In this document: positions 1 to 10,126 of the stretch, piece after piece | Layout of the letters: every line of letters begins with the position of its first letter | Position numbering within the stretch: position 1 is the stretch's first letter | Source of the DNA: Ignavibacteriota bacterium | Lineage (GTDB): Bacteria; Bacteroidota; Ignavibacteria; Palsa-1295 | DNA length: 64,000 nt | NCBI GenBank assembly: GCA_003151825.1 | Contig: PLYO01000034.1 | Location: 1-64,000 of the forward strand | Reading direction: 5' to 3' | Position numbers and translations under genes: made by a program | The notes under the pieces: model-generated | Told to the model about the DNA's origin: nothing | The model's input: only the letters and a program-made list of their open reading frames with translations | Databases searched by the model: none

Positions 1-887
<887 letters not shown>

Positions 888-913
888 TTAAATTAGAAGT
901 AGGAATTTAAGTT

Positions 914-1005
914 GTCATTCCCTCGAACGCGGGAATCCAGTTTTTGAATGTCACTGAAAATTTCGTTTCTTCGAGGCCTGGATTCCCGCTTTCGCGGGAA
1001 TGACA
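914..1005. repeat. Inverted pair of dRS3-like ATTCCC-N8-GGGAAT repeats
   Basis: Two 20-bp units fit the form ATTCCC-N8-GGGAAT (917-936 and 982-1001). They lie in opposite orientation with extended arms (914-940 against 978-1005), so the whole block can fold into a stem of about 27 bp. The consensus is the one described for the dRS3 repeat of Neisseria. The pair sits between groES and groEL and could stabilise or process the transcript; that role is inference. Confidence 0.75.
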
Positions 1006-1053
1006 TCTAAAGATTCGGAATCCAATGAAACCCTCATTCTTACTTCTTACCTC

Positions 1054-1368
1054 TTACTTCTTACTTGATTTCTGTCCGTTCTTTTCCACGATCGCGAAGA
1101 CATCGCTTTCGCGCATGATGAGGACGTCTTCGTTATCGAGCGAGATCTCGGTTCCCGAATACTTCCCGTAGAGCACGGTGTCACCGACTTTCACGCCCAT
1201 CGGCGCGAGCTTTCCGGTGTCGTCGAGCTTACCCGGACCGGCGGCGAGAACTTCGCCCTGCACAGGCTTCTCTTTCGCGGAATCTGGGATGATAATGCCC
1301 GACTTCGTTACTTCCTCCGCCTCAGCCGGACGAACAATAAGGCGGTCGTGTAGTGGTTTTAATGTCAT
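1054..1368 (-). CDS. groES: 10 kDa co-chaperonin GroES
   Basis: Heptameric lid of the GroEL chamber. The 104-residue product begins [14 protein letters not shown] and ends with an acidic and then Lys-rich tail (KNGQKSSKK). It contains the typical [23 protein letters not shown]-like C-terminal strand region, at normal family length (about 95-105). A longer reading frame opens at 1446, but that extension overlaps the CIRCE operator and has no GroES similarity, so the start at 1368 is preferred. The stop codon lies in a short run of repeated TTACTTCTTAC units. groEL follows on the same strand. Confidence 0.97.
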   Translation of the reverse strand: MTLKPLHDRLIVRPAEAEEVTKSGIIIPDSAKEKPVQGEVLAAGPGKLDDTGKLAPMGVKVGDTVLYGKYSGTEISLDNEDVLIMRESDVFAIVEKNGQKSSKK

Positions 1369-1435
1369 AGTGTAGTGTTGATTTGGTAATATATTGGTTA
1401 AATTGAGCGAAAAACAAAGAAATGGTGCTCGTGAG

Positions 1436-1462
1436 TTAGCACTCATCTGGTGCGAGTGCTAC
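1436..1462 (-). promoter_or_regulatory. CIRCE operator for HrcA
   Basis: TTAGCACTC (1436-1444), a 9-nt spacer, then GAGTGCTAC (1454-1462). The consensus is TTAGCACTC-N9-GAGTGCTAA, so only the last base differs. It lies about 70 bp upstream of the groES start. HrcA repression of groESL through CIRCE is established in many phyla; HrcA itself is not in the window. Confidence 0.95.
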
Positions 1463-1677
1463 GCACAAACAGGATGGGAGTTACGGGTGTTCCCTGGATT
1501 TGGGAGGGAGTTTTTGTGACGGAGGGTCGCCGCCGACAAACCAGTAGCCGCCAGATGGCAGCACCGGGCGCAGCATAGTTTTGTTGGCGGTGTCGCTCCG
1601 CCGATAAACCGGCACTCATGTTCGGCCGCGTGAAGTAGTGGGTGACCGGGAGCCAGAAAACATTGCGAAGATTCGAT

Positions 1678-2076
1678 ATGAAATTACTGCTTTCAGTTTA
1701 TGCGATTGTCACCGCGATCTTTGGGATCCTGGCTTTTGTGGTTCCAGCCACGGTGATCTCGTGGTACAGCCCTTTGCCGGCCGACGCCGTCGCCGAGACG
1801 GGATTTCGGTTAGGCGGTTCGCTCGGGATCGGGATAGCAATGTTAGCGTGGTATGCGCGGAACTCGGATAGTAAAGCTCGCAGAGTTGTTGTGTTGACAG
1901 TCGCGCTGACCAATGCGCTCGGATGTATCGCGGCGTTCATCGCCGCCACGAGCGGCGCCTTCAATGGCGCCGCCTGGTTCGAAGTAGTATCCTACGCGCT
2001 CTGGACGATCGCATTTATCCTGGTTCAGCGCTACAAGAAAACGCCCGTGACGATGCCGCGACCCCGCCGCAGCTAA
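1678..2076 (+). CDS. Small four-helix membrane protein of unknown function
   Basis: The 132-residue product starts MKLLLSVYAIVTAIFGILAFVV. An upstream in-frame ATG at 1642 would add 12 polar residues, which is less likely because the hydrophobic first helix normally follows the start directly. Four hydrophobic segments lie at roughly residues 3-25, 42-60, 68-92 and 99-118, followed by a basic tail (RYKKTPVTMPRPRRS), consistent with an inner-membrane protein with a cytoplasmic C-terminus. I do not recognise a named family beyond generic small membrane proteins. The 215 bp upstream hold only a short GGCGG palindrome near 1584-1601. Confidence 0.7.
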   Translation: MKLLLSVYAIVTAIFGILAFVVPATVISWYSPLPADAVAETGFRLGGSLGIGIAMLAWYARNSDSKARRVVVLTVALTNALGCIAAFIAATSGAFNGAAWFEVVSYALWTIAFILVQRYKKTPVTMPRPRRS

Positions 2077-2132
2077 GGGGTGTGTCGCCGGGGTTGTGCG
2101 AACCAACCAAGCCCATCTTCGTTCTAAAGAAT

Positions 2133-2339
2133 ATGAATGAGATCATTTTTTTAGTCGAAGAAGCACCTGAAGGCGGCTATACTGCACGAGCGCTCGGGGT
2201 TTCGATCTTTACACAAGCCGAAACGGAGGAGGAGTTGAAAGCGAACGTCCGTGAGGCAACGGAATGCTTTTATGGCGATGAACAAGCTCCGCAAATTATT
2301 CGCCTTCACTTCGTTCGCGAGGAAGTGTTAGCCTCGTGA
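2133..2339 (+). CDS. hicB: HicB-like antitoxin
   Basis: The 68-residue product begins MNEIIFLVEEAPEGGYTARAL, the typical N-terminal half of the HicB fold (partial RNase H-like, with the acidic EEAPEGGY segment). It is short, with no separate C-terminal DNA-binding domain, as in many two-gene HicBA modules. The stop TGA overlaps the GTG start of hicA by 4 nt, implying translational coupling. The role, neutralising the HicA RNase and repressing the operon, is inferred from the family. The frame is open further upstream, but the HicB similarity starts at this ATG. Confidence 0.85.
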   Translation: MNEIIFLVEEAPEGGYTARALGVSIFTQAETEEELKANVREATECFYGDEQAPQIIRLHFVREEVLAS

Positions 2340-2578
2340 AGTTACCGCGCGAAGTATCGGGCAAGGAGCTGGTTCGTGCGCTTGAGCGGATCGGGTATCG
2401 GCAAATAAGACAGAAGGGGAGTCACGTTACGCTTGTGGCTCGAACGCCGAACGAGCATCACATCGTTGTGCCACTTCATAATCCGCTCAAGCTGGGAATG
2501 TTTGCTGGAATTATTGCAGATGTTGCTCGCAATCGTAAGATTTCGAAAGATGAGTTACTGAATTTGCTATTCGGCTAA
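2336..2578 (+). CDS. hicA: HicA-type mRNA interferase toxin
   Basis: The 80-residue product starts at GTG inside the hicB stop (GTGA overlap). It has the family pattern: GKELVRALERIGY, then RQKGSHVTL with the His that serves as the catalytic residue in the dsRBD-like HicA fold, and the C-terminal block HNPLKLGMFAGIIADV. Family length is 60-90 residues. HicA toxins cut mRNA when HicB is degraded. Here the antitoxin gene comes first, the reverse of the Escherichia coli order but common elsewhere. Confidence 0.9.
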   Translation: MKLPREVSGKELVRALERIGYRQIRQKGSHVTLVARTPNEHHIVVPLHNPLKLGMFAGIIADVARNRKISKDELLNLLFG

Positions 2579-2722
2579 TGTTGTCAGCATTCCGTTCAAA
2601 TCCGCCATCGTCCCAATCCTCTCGCAATCGCTCCCCTCCTAAAGATTCGCAGCACCCACGCAGCATGGGCCGGATACTGCACGGCGCATGACTTTTCCCA
2701 AAATCTCGTGTTCCTACGCTGA

Positions 2723-4327
2723 ATGAAATCCTGCATAATTCTCATCGCCTCTTGTCTTTGCCTTTCGGTTGACGTGCGCGCACAGCCGAAGATCGATTGG
2801 TCGGTTACATTCGGCGGGTCACACAGCGATGACGGTTATGGTATCGTTTCTACTCCCGGTGGAGGGTACGTCTTCACGGGCTTCAGCTTTTCGAACGATG
2901 GCGATGTGAAGGATCATCACGGTACAACATCCACGGACGATTGCATCGCCGGGAAGCTCGATGCAAGCGGCAATCTCGTGTGGCTCCATTCGTTCGGGGG
3001 AACGGCGGACGATGCTGCTGCATGCATTATCCTTGCACCGGGCGGTTACGTCTTTTGCGGAGGAACGAAATCCACCGACGGCGATGTCCACGGCCTGCAC
3101 GGGACTGATAGCACTGACGCGTGGGTCGTCAAGCTCGATACGAATGGGAAGATTCTTTGGCAGCATTGTTATGGCGGATCGTTGAATGACGACGCGCTGC
3201 GCATCGTCGCGACCGGCGATGGCGGCTATCTTTTTGCCGCGCGTTCGTATTCCAACGATGGCGATGTAACAGGCCATCATGGCAGCACGGATAGTTCGGA
3301 CTATTGGGTTGTCAAGATCGATAGCATCGGCACGATACAATGGGAAAAATCTTACGGCGGCACGGGCGACGACGCGCCCTTCGGGCTTACCCGCACGGAC
3401 GATAACGCTTACGTGCTTTGCGGCGATGCCACATCGAATGACGACGATGTTTCCGGCAATCACGGCGGCAGCGATATATGGGTGTTGAAGATTGACGACA
3501 CTGGAAAAATACTTTGGGAGAATTCCTTTGGCTCTCCCGGAAACGACGACAATAATAGCGTCACGCTTACGACCGATGGCGGATATATCGTCGGAGGATC
3601 GGTGTATTATTCGGGCGGCAATGTCACGACTCCGCACTATGGCCACAACGACGAATACGATATTTGGGTCTTCAAGCTCGCGCGCGATGGCAGGCTCGTG
3701 TGGCAGAACTCGCTCGGCGGAACGGGCCGCGATTACGAGCAGGACGTTCATGCCACGCCGGACGGAGGCTGCCTTGTTTCAGGATATACCACTTCGGACG
3801 ATATCGATGTATCCGGCCATCACGGCGATACTTCGAATTACGACGGTTGGGTCGTCAAGCTCGATTCGACGGGATCGATCGAGTGGCAAAAGTGTCTCGG
3901 CGGAACGCAATTAGACGGTTTGACCGGCATCGCGCTTACGAGCGATGGCGGCTGCGTCATCGCGGGCAACACCCGGTCTTCGGACGGCGATGTAATGAAA
4001 AATCAGGGCAATGGGGATGCGTGGGTCGTGAGGCTCGCGTCGTTTTTAACAACCCCACCGGAGTTGGTTTCAGGAACAGTTCCATCCACTATCACCAGCC
4101 TCTTTCCAAATCCCGCGATTGCGCAACTAACGATTGGCGAAATCCCGGCGGCCTGCACTTCCATAGATGTGTACGACGTGCTCGGGCGCCGCGTGATGAC
4201 CGTCCCGCGCGAAGGAACCAATGCCGCTATGACGCTCGATATTCCGGACTTGCCGCAAGGCTGCTATTTCATTCGCGCCACGCCGGACAATGCAATGCTC
4301 GGCTCGTTTTTAAAGAGCGTGGAATGA
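2723..4327 (+). CDS. T9SS-exported repeat protein
   Basis: The 534-residue product has a signal peptide (residues 1-20, cleavage near VRA-QPK). About seven units of ~60 residues follow (30-450), each built as DGGY-x-G-x-T-x-S-x-DGDV-x-GHHG-x-D-WVVKLD-x-G-x-I-W-x-GG, consistent with a beta-propeller-like extracellular domain. The C-terminal ~75 residues (from SLFPNPAIAQLTI) form a type A T9SS sorting domain. The protein is predicted to be secreted or surface-anchored; no enzymatic motif is visible. It converges with the next T9SS gene, with a 145-bp gap that shows no strong terminator. Confidence 0.85.
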   Translation: MKSCIILIASCLCLSVDVRAQPKIDWSVTFGGSHSDDGYGIVSTPGGGYVFTGFSFSNDGDVKDHHGTTSTDDCIAGKLDASGNLVWLHSFGGTADDAAACIILAPGGYVFCGGTKSTDGDVHGLHGTDSTDAWVVKLDTNGKILWQHCYGGSLNDDALRIVATGDGGYLFAARSYSNDGDVTGHHGSTDSSDYWVVKIDSIGTIQWEKSYGGTGDDAPFGLTRTDDNAYVLCGDATSNDDDVSGNHGGSDIWVLKIDDTGKILWENSFGSPGNDDNNSVTLTTDGGYIVGGSVYYSGGNVTTPHYGHNDEYDIWVFKLARDGRLVWQNSLGGTGRDYEQDVHATPDGGCLVSGYTTSDDIDVSGHHGDTSNYDGWVVKLDSTGSIEWQKCLGGTQLDGLTGIALTSDGGCVIAGNTRSSDGDVMKNQGNGDAWVVRLASFLTTPPELVSGTVPSTITSLFPNPAIAQLTIGEIPAACTSIDVYDVLGRRVMTVPREGTNAAMTLDIPDLPQGCYFIRATPDNAMLGSFLKSVE

Positions 4328-4472
4328 GCGGATTATTGTCGGACGATCCCGCCGGCAAAGTTCCAGCCATCGAGCACACTCACAAGCTCTGAGAGAAATT
4401 GAATCCTCTCGCAATCGCATCCTTCTTAAAGATTCGAGAACCCGGACAAGACACAACACCGCCCAAACTCCG

Positions 4473-5717
4473 CTACCTGCTGACCGTAAATTTTTGGACT
4501 TGCTCGCCGTGCCCGGTGTTCAGCATAACATAATAGACGCCATTAGCAAATTGCGAGATGTCAAACTGGAACCGGCTTGTCAAAAGCGGACCGCGATCGC
4601 TCAATACTTCCTCACCCAATTCATTTCGCACGGAGATCGAGGTCGGAATTTCCTGCGATTCGACCGTAATTATATTATGGGCCGGGTTTGGGTAGATATT
4701 GACGCTCGGCGCTGCTTGTTGTGCGGGCTCTACTCCGGCGGCGGGTATGATCTTATAGGGCGGAGCATTCGTGTAATCGAAGGCAAGGGAACTGCACTCG
4801 ATGCCTGAGTCAGGGGAACTTGCACCAGGGCTATTGATGATGATGTTATCACCGCCTCCGGTATACACGGCCCCAGGCTTCAAGTATATTACGTGTCCAC
4901 TTCCGCCACTTATTGTCGTGCCGGCCTCGGCGAAGATGGGTCGGGGCTGGCTAATCCAAGGTCCCGCATTGTACGAAGCCAGGTTGAGCGCTCCTCCAGG
5001 CACAACCCAGATACCGATGGAATCGGGAAAAGAGCTTTCGCCTGCTGAGACGGAATCAATGTATGCATCGCTCGGTATGGCTGGATTGCAATCGAAGATT
5101 GTCATGAGATCAGATGTATCCATCGTCCCCGAAATACACGGTGAATTAACAACAGCAGTGAGATCGATGTGCTTTAGACCGGCACTCGAGTAGACCACTG
5201 CTGGTGATGGGTTTGATGAGGTTGGAGGGGTGGCGCCCAAGTCAAAGTGCCATGTAAAGGTGCTGCCGGCTGGATAGTACTCTGCATCAAAGACTATCGT
5301 ATCGCCAACGAGTGCCCAGCGCTTAGATATGCCGAATCCCATCGAGTATAGTGGGGGTGCATCCACCGTGATGTCGCTCCCATTATCGTTACCGACGATA
5401 TACGGATTTGACGAGGCTACGCGCAGCCGGTAATGCGTCCCGGGTGTCACGGAGAGTGTCGCGGTGATCGAGCCGGAAGTCGCGGATTTCACCTGCCCGA
5501 TATTTTGAAACGACGGCGTGAAACTGCCGTCCGGTGCCGAAAGCTGGACGGTGAAGACGTTCTTCGCGCCAAACGTCCCGCTAGCGGTATAGATTACGCT
5601 GACGGTCGCGCCCTGGCAGAAGGACGTGGTGCTGAGTGCGCCGGTCGTGACGCTTTGCGCAAAAGCGGCGAGCGGGGTCACAATCAATATTACTACAAAT
5701 GCCAATGTCTTTTTCAT
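4473..5717 (-). CDS. T9SS-exported protein with PKD-like domain
   Basis: The 414-residue product starts at MKKTLAFVVILIVTPLAAFAQ (5717), giving a clean signal peptide; a longer frame from 5816 would put 33 polar residues before it. The order is signal peptide, an Ig-like segment (25-115), a PKD-like domain (about 120-190, GDTIVFDAEYYPAGSTFTWHF), a Gly/Ser-rich stretch, and a T9SS sorting domain (from NIYPNPAHNIITVES to KFTVSR). It is predicted to be extracellular and probably adhesive or structural. The 269 bp upstream hold no other gene. Confidence 0.85.
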   Translation of the reverse strand: MKKTLAFVVILIVTPLAAFAQSVTTGALSTTSFCQGATVSVIYTASGTFGAKNVFTVQLSAPDGSFTPSFQNIGQVKSATSGSITATLSVTPGTHYRLRVASSNPYIVGNDNGSDITVDAPPLYSMGFGISKRWALVGDTIVFDAEYYPAGSTFTWHFDLGATPPTSSNPSPAVVYSSAGLKHIDLTAVVNSPCISGTMDTSDLMTIFDCNPAIPSDAYIDSVSAGESSFPDSIGIWVVPGGALNLASYNAGPWISQPRPIFAEAGTTISGGSGHVIYLKPGAVYTGGGDNIIINSPGASSPDSGIECSSLAFDYTNAPPYKIIPAAGVEPAQQAAPSVNIYPNPAHNIITVESQEIPTSISVRNELGEEVLSDRGPLLTSRFQFDISQFANGVYYVMLNTGHGEQVQKFTVSR

Positions 5718-5986
5718 GGTTTTTGAGAATGTAAGTGAACGGTACATGAGAAGGGTGAAACGTTTCGAATGGTTATATACCAAACATGACCGGAACAGCG
5801 TGGAAAGTTTCAGCAATGCTCCAAATGTTTCCTTATAAACACAAAATTACTTCTAAAGTTACACGGCACTTTCTTCGAAACCGGCTGCGTTCGATCGCGC
5901 GTTGGAAACACCGCTCTTAACGATCTCCAGCGATAGACGAAAACCTGACACCCCAGATGCATGTTAGCGCCTAAGTTACCGATTTC

Positions 5987-8900
5987 TCACCTCAGCACAC
6001 CCGCCTGCTCGGCTTCATGGACGCGGCAGACCGATCCATAGGGGCAATGCTTGCAGTGCTCGATGAGGTTCGCTTCGAGGAGTGGGAACTGTCCCGCCGC
6101 GACGCCATCGACATACGTTTTTGCCTTCGTCACGGCTTGTTCGATAAGCTCGGCAAGTTCTTCCTCCGAATCGAGCAGCCCGCCCGTCCGTTTGTTGCCC
6201 AACACTTCAAAAGCTTTATTTGTGTATGACCGCAAGGCAATACCCAGCTTTCGCTCCGATTTCTCGCCAAGCACTTTGTGATACAGCGCCGCCACGCCTT
6301 TGAGCGCGGGGATATGACTGCGCAACAAATCCTCCGCGACGCGGAGATAGAGCGGCAATTGCAGCGAAAGCCCGCGCTCGATCTCGTACCACGGTGGCGT
6401 TTGTTTGCCGGACTTATAATCGATGATTGCAAACGCATCGCCTTCAGCGGTGCCATCCTCGTTTTGTTTGGGAGTGTCAATCCGGTCTATTTTCCCGCGC
6501 AGTTGAAAGCCACCCAGATTGACCGGCGCATCCTGGGAAATTTCGGGATCGATCGGAGTCTTCGGCGCGCGGCCCGCGCCGCCGAAACTCACTTCGAAAA
6601 ATCGCGGACGCAATTCGAACGGCGCTAAGTCATGCTCGCGCTTGATAAATTTCCAGAGCAGGCTGCCGTCCGGTTGATTGCCGGAAAACAGATGTTCGGA
6701 ATCCAAACGCCAGAAGGGATGCTCGCTCGCAATGGTCTGGAAATGATTCGTCGCCAGTTGTTTTGCTTCCGCGTAAATGGCAGGAAGTTCTGCCTCGGAA
6801 ACATCTTGAATCGCGGGAAGCTTTCGTTCCCGACGGAAAAGAAGGAATTGGCGCAGCACTTCATGCAGCGCCGAGCCGCGTTCCATGGCGTCCAATCCTT
6901 CCTCCATTTCTTGCTGCTCGCCAAGTCCCAATATGTCGCGCGCGAAAAAACGGAACGGGCATATTGCGTATAGTTCCAGTTGCGTGACCGACCACACGCG
7001 GCTCTTGTTGTATTCCAGCGCGGCGCGTTCTTCGACGGTAAGCAAAGCCGGATCGACGGCGCCGCGATAGATCGAATCCTCTTTCGATAATCTTGCGCGC
7101 ATCGCCTCTCGGGAGCGTGGAACTTGCTGCTTCAACGTGCGAATCCAGCTTGCGTTGGGATAAGAGGTTCCCAAACCATCCACTACCGAAGGCTGCAACG
7201 TGTGAGCCATGCGATAGAGATCGTTCGAGGAAAAAACTCCTTCCGCCTTCGGCGCGGTCTCGATTTCCAGCACTTCCTCAAGCGCGCCCAGAAAATTCGA
7301 TCGGTTTAGCTCGGCGCCGCCAGCGCTCTTCTTCGGATAACTGAGATAGAGTTTCCGTTCAAAATTGATAAGGGCCTGATAAAAGAGCACGCGGTCTTCC
7401 AAAAGCTGCTTGCGTTCTCCTTTTTGCAGCCCGCTCGTGAGAAACACTTGCGGCTGATAGGGCGCGGGAAAGGCGCCCTCGGCGAGGCCGGCAAGAAAAA
7501 GATATTTCGCGGGATGCGAAATAGATTGCGCGAGCGAAGTCACGAGTACAGCACGGCTCCGCTCGCGTGGACTATAGCGCGTAACAATAAGCGCGGCTTT
7601 CAGGCGATGCTCGAAATACGAAAGCTTCTCGTTCGAAACACCGAGGATTTGGAAGAGTTGTTCCAATTCTTCGATCAATTTTACAAGTGCTCGATAGGCC
7701 CGCGTATCGTTTTCGAGCGTGCCTGCGGCAATGGTTACGCGGCTCATGGAAAGAATTCGTTCCGGCGTCTGCAAGCTTGCGATAAGCGAGCGCACCGCAT
7801 CGCAAAACTCTTTGGGCGTCAACTCGCCGAGGAGTGACCGGAGCAGCGATTTTATTCGTTCCAAATCTCGGAGCGCACGGTGAATGCGCGTTTGCTCTGC
7901 TTCGGCCCGCGCAAATTCGCGGGAGTCCTCGGAATCGTTTTTCTCGGACTCCATCCGCTGAAGCTGTGCAGAAAAAGTCCGGGCGATCGCCACGGCATCG
8001 CCACTGTTACGGTATCTCGAAAGGACATCGAGCAGGTTTCGCGCATCGAAGGATGATCGCTCATCCGAATTGCCAATTGCTTGCTCGAAATCGAAATAGG
8101 GACTTCCCAGTATGCGAACGAGTTCCCGTTTGCGCAGCCCCGTGCGCGCGGCATCCAGAAGCGATAGAAGCGCCTGCACGAGCGGTGAGCGGTCGAGATG
8201 ATAGCGATCCGCAATTTGAACGGGAATTTCATAGCGCCGGAAAATTTCCTCGAAGAGCGGCGTGTACGCTTCGGAGTCCGGCGTGGCTACGACGATTTGC
8301 GAAAGGTCTTGCTGAATCTCCGCGTCCGAATCGTAGAGCAGTTTGATATGCCGCGCAATCTCTTCGACTTCATTCGCCGCATCCGAAGCCGTTAAGTATT
8401 GAACTTTGGGAACTTCGTCATCCAATGGTATTTTTTGCTGCTCGATAAGCTCATCTCTCGCCTGAAATAAATGCCTTCCAAGATAATCCCCGAGCGGATG
8501 GCCCTCCTTTCTGGCGCGATTTATGGAATGGAAGCCATTCAAAAGCAGCCGCGCTTCCAGATCAATCAAACCCGCGAAAAGATCGGGATTGTTTTTATCT
8601 TCTTCGAGTTCGATGGTGACGGAAACCGTTCCCATTTCCGCGAGTCGCGCAATCAGCGCAATCGAAGGAGGTTCCAGATAATAAAAACCCGAGATGAAAA
8701 TATCCACGGCATGGGAAAACGCGGTGTGAAAATCCTGCCGAACCGGATTTTTTTCACCCTTCGGCGCATCCGCATACCGCACATTGACGAGCAGCATTTG
8801 TCCATGCGTATCCATGAAGCTGCGCTCGATGAGCCACGCCTGATATGCCTCGTAAATAAGAAGTATATCCCGCGCGCGCCGGACTTCCGTAGTCTCGCCT

Positions 8901-9385
8901 TTAGATTGCGATTGGAGAAGATCGCTCGCAATGTCCGGCGGCGCGACACCGCTTTCTTTTAATTGCCGGATGGTATTGATGACCAGCTCGAACGTCCCGC
9001 GTGGGATGGGGAAGGCATGGTCGTTGGCATTGCCCCCACTCGAAGCTGCGCGCTCGAAGAAGGAAAGTTTATGCTCGCCAAGCAGTTTGCGGATGGATAG
9101 TTCGATGAGCACCGCGCTTTCGCCATCGCCGATGAGACGGTAATCCGGGAACGCGCTTGTGGCGAGCGCGCCCGCTAAATCGGCGAGCGTAAGAATTTGC
9201 AGCTTCGGCAGCGTCCGGCCATGCGCGGCTTCGAGTATGTCGCGCTCCATTCTGCGCTGCGCGATGCGGTTGGGGACGATAAAGACCCAGCTTTCGCCAT
9301 CGCCGGAGGCCGCGCGCGCGCGCGCTTCCGCTTCCAAGGAAGGAAAGCCCGAAACGAGATTTTTATTGTTGGAGATGAGCGGCAT
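5987..9385 (-). CDS. addB: AddB-like PD-(D/E)XK exonuclease / inactivated helicase
   Basis: The 1132-residue product matches the AddB plan. The N-terminal half is UvrD-like and lacks a proper Walker A (FIVPNRIAQRRMERDI). The C-terminal RecB-family nuclease carries GKIDRID followed by IIDYKSGK (about residue 990). Four Cys that would hold an iron-sulfur cluster are present: YAICPFRFF (about 808) and CKHCPYGSVC (about 1114-1123). This is usual AddB length. With AddA, such proteins resect double-strand breaks. No addA lies next to it in the window, which is unusual because the genes are normally adjacent. The start codon lies directly beside an inverted repeat. Confidence 0.85.
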   Translation of the reverse strand: MPLISNNKNLVSGFPSLEAEARARAASGDGESWVFIVPNRIAQRRMERDILEAAHGRTLPKLQILTLADLAGALATSAFPDYRLIGDGESAVLIELSIRKLLGEHKLSFFERAASSGGNANDHAFPIPRGTFELVINTIRQLKESGVAPPDIASDLLQSQSKGETTEVRRARDILLIYEAYQAWLIERSFMDTHGQMLLVNVRYADAPKGEKNPVRQDFHTAFSHAVDIFISGFYYLEPPSIALIARLAEMGTVSVTIELEEDKNNPDLFAGLIDLEARLLLNGFHSINRARKEGHPLGDYLGRHLFQARDELIEQQKIPLDDEVPKVQYLTASDAANEVEEIARHIKLLYDSDAEIQQDLSQIVVATPDSEAYTPLFEEIFRRYEIPVQIADRYHLDRSPLVQALLSLLDAARTGLRKRELVRILGSPYFDFEQAIGNSDERSSFDARNLLDVLSRYRNSGDAVAIARTFSAQLQRMESEKNDSEDSREFARAEAEQTRIHRALRDLERIKSLLRSLLGELTPKEFCDAVRSLIASLQTPERILSMSRVTIAAGTLENDTRAYRALVKLIEELEQLFQILGVSNEKLSYFEHRLKAALIVTRYSPRERSRAVLVTSLAQSISHPAKYLFLAGLAEGAFPAPYQPQVFLTSGLQKGERKQLLEDRVLFYQALINFERKLYLSYPKKSAGGAELNRSNFLGALEEVLEIETAPKAEGVFSSNDLYRMAHTLQPSVVDGLGTSYPNASWIRTLKQQVPRSREAMRARLSKEDSIYRGAVDPALLTVEERAALEYNKSRVWSVTQLELYAICPFRFFARDILGLGEQQEMEEGLDAMERGSALHEVLRQFLLFRRERKLPAIQDVSEAELPAIYAEAKQLATNHFQTIASEHPFWRLDSEHLFSGNQPDGSLLWKFIKREHDLAPFELRPRFFEVSFGGAGRAPKTPIDPEISQDAPVNLGGFQLRGKIDRIDTPKQNEDGTAEGDAFAIIDYKSGKQTPPWYEIERGLSLQLPLYLRVAEDLLRSHIPALKGVAALYHKVLGEKSERKLGIALRSYTNKAFEVLGNKRTGGLLDSEEELAELIEQAVTKAKTYVDGVAAGQFPLLEANLIEHCKHCPYGSVCRVHEAEQAGVLR

Positions 9386-9580
9386 GAACTCGGATTTACA
9401 GGATTTTTACAGGATTTTTTGGATGTGGGGAAGAGTCGAATGAAAGACTATCTCTTCCAATACTTTCGCTATGATCGAAGAAACCAGAAATTGCATTGCT
9501 TAATTGCACTGCTTTGAATACATTTCACACTCTTCCCCAAATCCTGAAAAATCCTGTAAAAATCCCGAAAATCCGAGTCA
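9386..9580. repeat. Inverted repeat element upstream of addB
   Basis: The left arm (about 9387-9420) reads as a tandem of GGATTTACAGGATTTTT-like units. The right arm (about 9543-9579) is its reverse complement with a few mismatches (CCTGTAAAAATCCCGAAAATCC). The element is about 195 bp, begins at the addB start codon, and has no open frame of note inside. It belongs to a family of GGATTTACAGGATTTT-type repeats also seen near 13909, 18429 and 35244. Confidence 0.65.
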
Positions 9581-9664
9581 GGAAACGAGTTCACCCCGCC
9601 GCGCGTTTCTGCCTCGCTTCGCATGGATCGCAGGAGCGGTCATGCGAGCATGAGCAATCATTCG

Positions 9665-9737
9665 GCCACCCTAGCTCAGTTGGTAGAGCAGCTGATTCGT
9701 AATCAGCAGGTCACCGGTTCAAGTCCGGTGGGTGGCT
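9665..9737 (+). tRNA. tRNA-Thr (anticodon CGT)
   Basis: A 73-nt cloverleaf. The acceptor stem GCCACCC pairs with GGGTGGC; the D arm contains AGCTCAGTTGGTAGAGC; the anticodon stem GCTGA/TCAGC has a loop TTCGTAA, so the anticodon is CGT; the T arm is ACCGG-TTCAAGT-CCGGT. CCA is not encoded. A zinc-finger gene and the AT-rich helicase cassette follow directly, typical of an island beside a tRNA. Confidence 0.97.
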
Positions 9738-9755
9738 CAGTTCTCGATAGTTTTC

Positions 9756-9989
9756 TTGTTTATTACCTGCCATATTTGCGGATCGCACGATGCGGAACAG
9801 AGGCTCATTAGCGAGGCCTTTGAGATTCGCGGCGAGACCGTACTTGTCGAGCATATTCCCGCGAAGGTTTGCACGCAATGCGGCGAGGTCATCTTCGATC
9901 TCCAAACCAGCGAGCACATTCGCGCCATTCTTCACGATGATGCCCCTCCCGCGCGGCGCGTTTCGATACCCGTGTATGAGTTTGCGTGA
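9756..9989 (+). CDS. YgiT-type zinc finger protein, orphan
   Basis: About 77 residues. Two Cys pairs (TCHICG and VCTQCG) about 36 residues apart form the YgiT/MqsA N-terminal zinc finger, with the usual IPAKVCTQCGEVIFD core. The start is uncertain: no ATG precedes the first Cys pair, and TTG at 9756 is the best choice; GTG at 9732 would overlap the tRNA. Such proteins are normally antitoxin partners of a small toxin (often DUF4258) encoded just upstream, but the tRNA ends only 18 bp before. The gene may have lost its partner and 5' end at an integration junction. Confidence 0.65.
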   Translation: MFITCHICGSHDAEQRLISEAFEIRGETVLVEHIPAKVCTQCGEVIFDLQTSEHIRAILHDDAPPARRVSIPVYEFA

Positions 9990-10126
9990 TGTGACGCGCG
10001 GGAACCCCCAGTCGAGCTGAGGGCAGGCTTCCGTGCGAAAAAAGAAAGGAATGCTCGAAAACGGGGAGTAACGTTCGTTTTTCCGGTTTTGCCGACGCGA
10101 GACGAAATCCGTCGTAATTTTGCAGC

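Noticed and set aside
2819-3751. 310-codon open frame antisense to the first T9SS protein gene
   Set aside because: Follows from the regular repeat composition of the sense gene; the product has no signal, no family pattern and low-complexity Val/Ile/Ala runs.
9623-9811. Short open frame across tRNA-Thr
   Set aside because: It is the tRNA read as protein.
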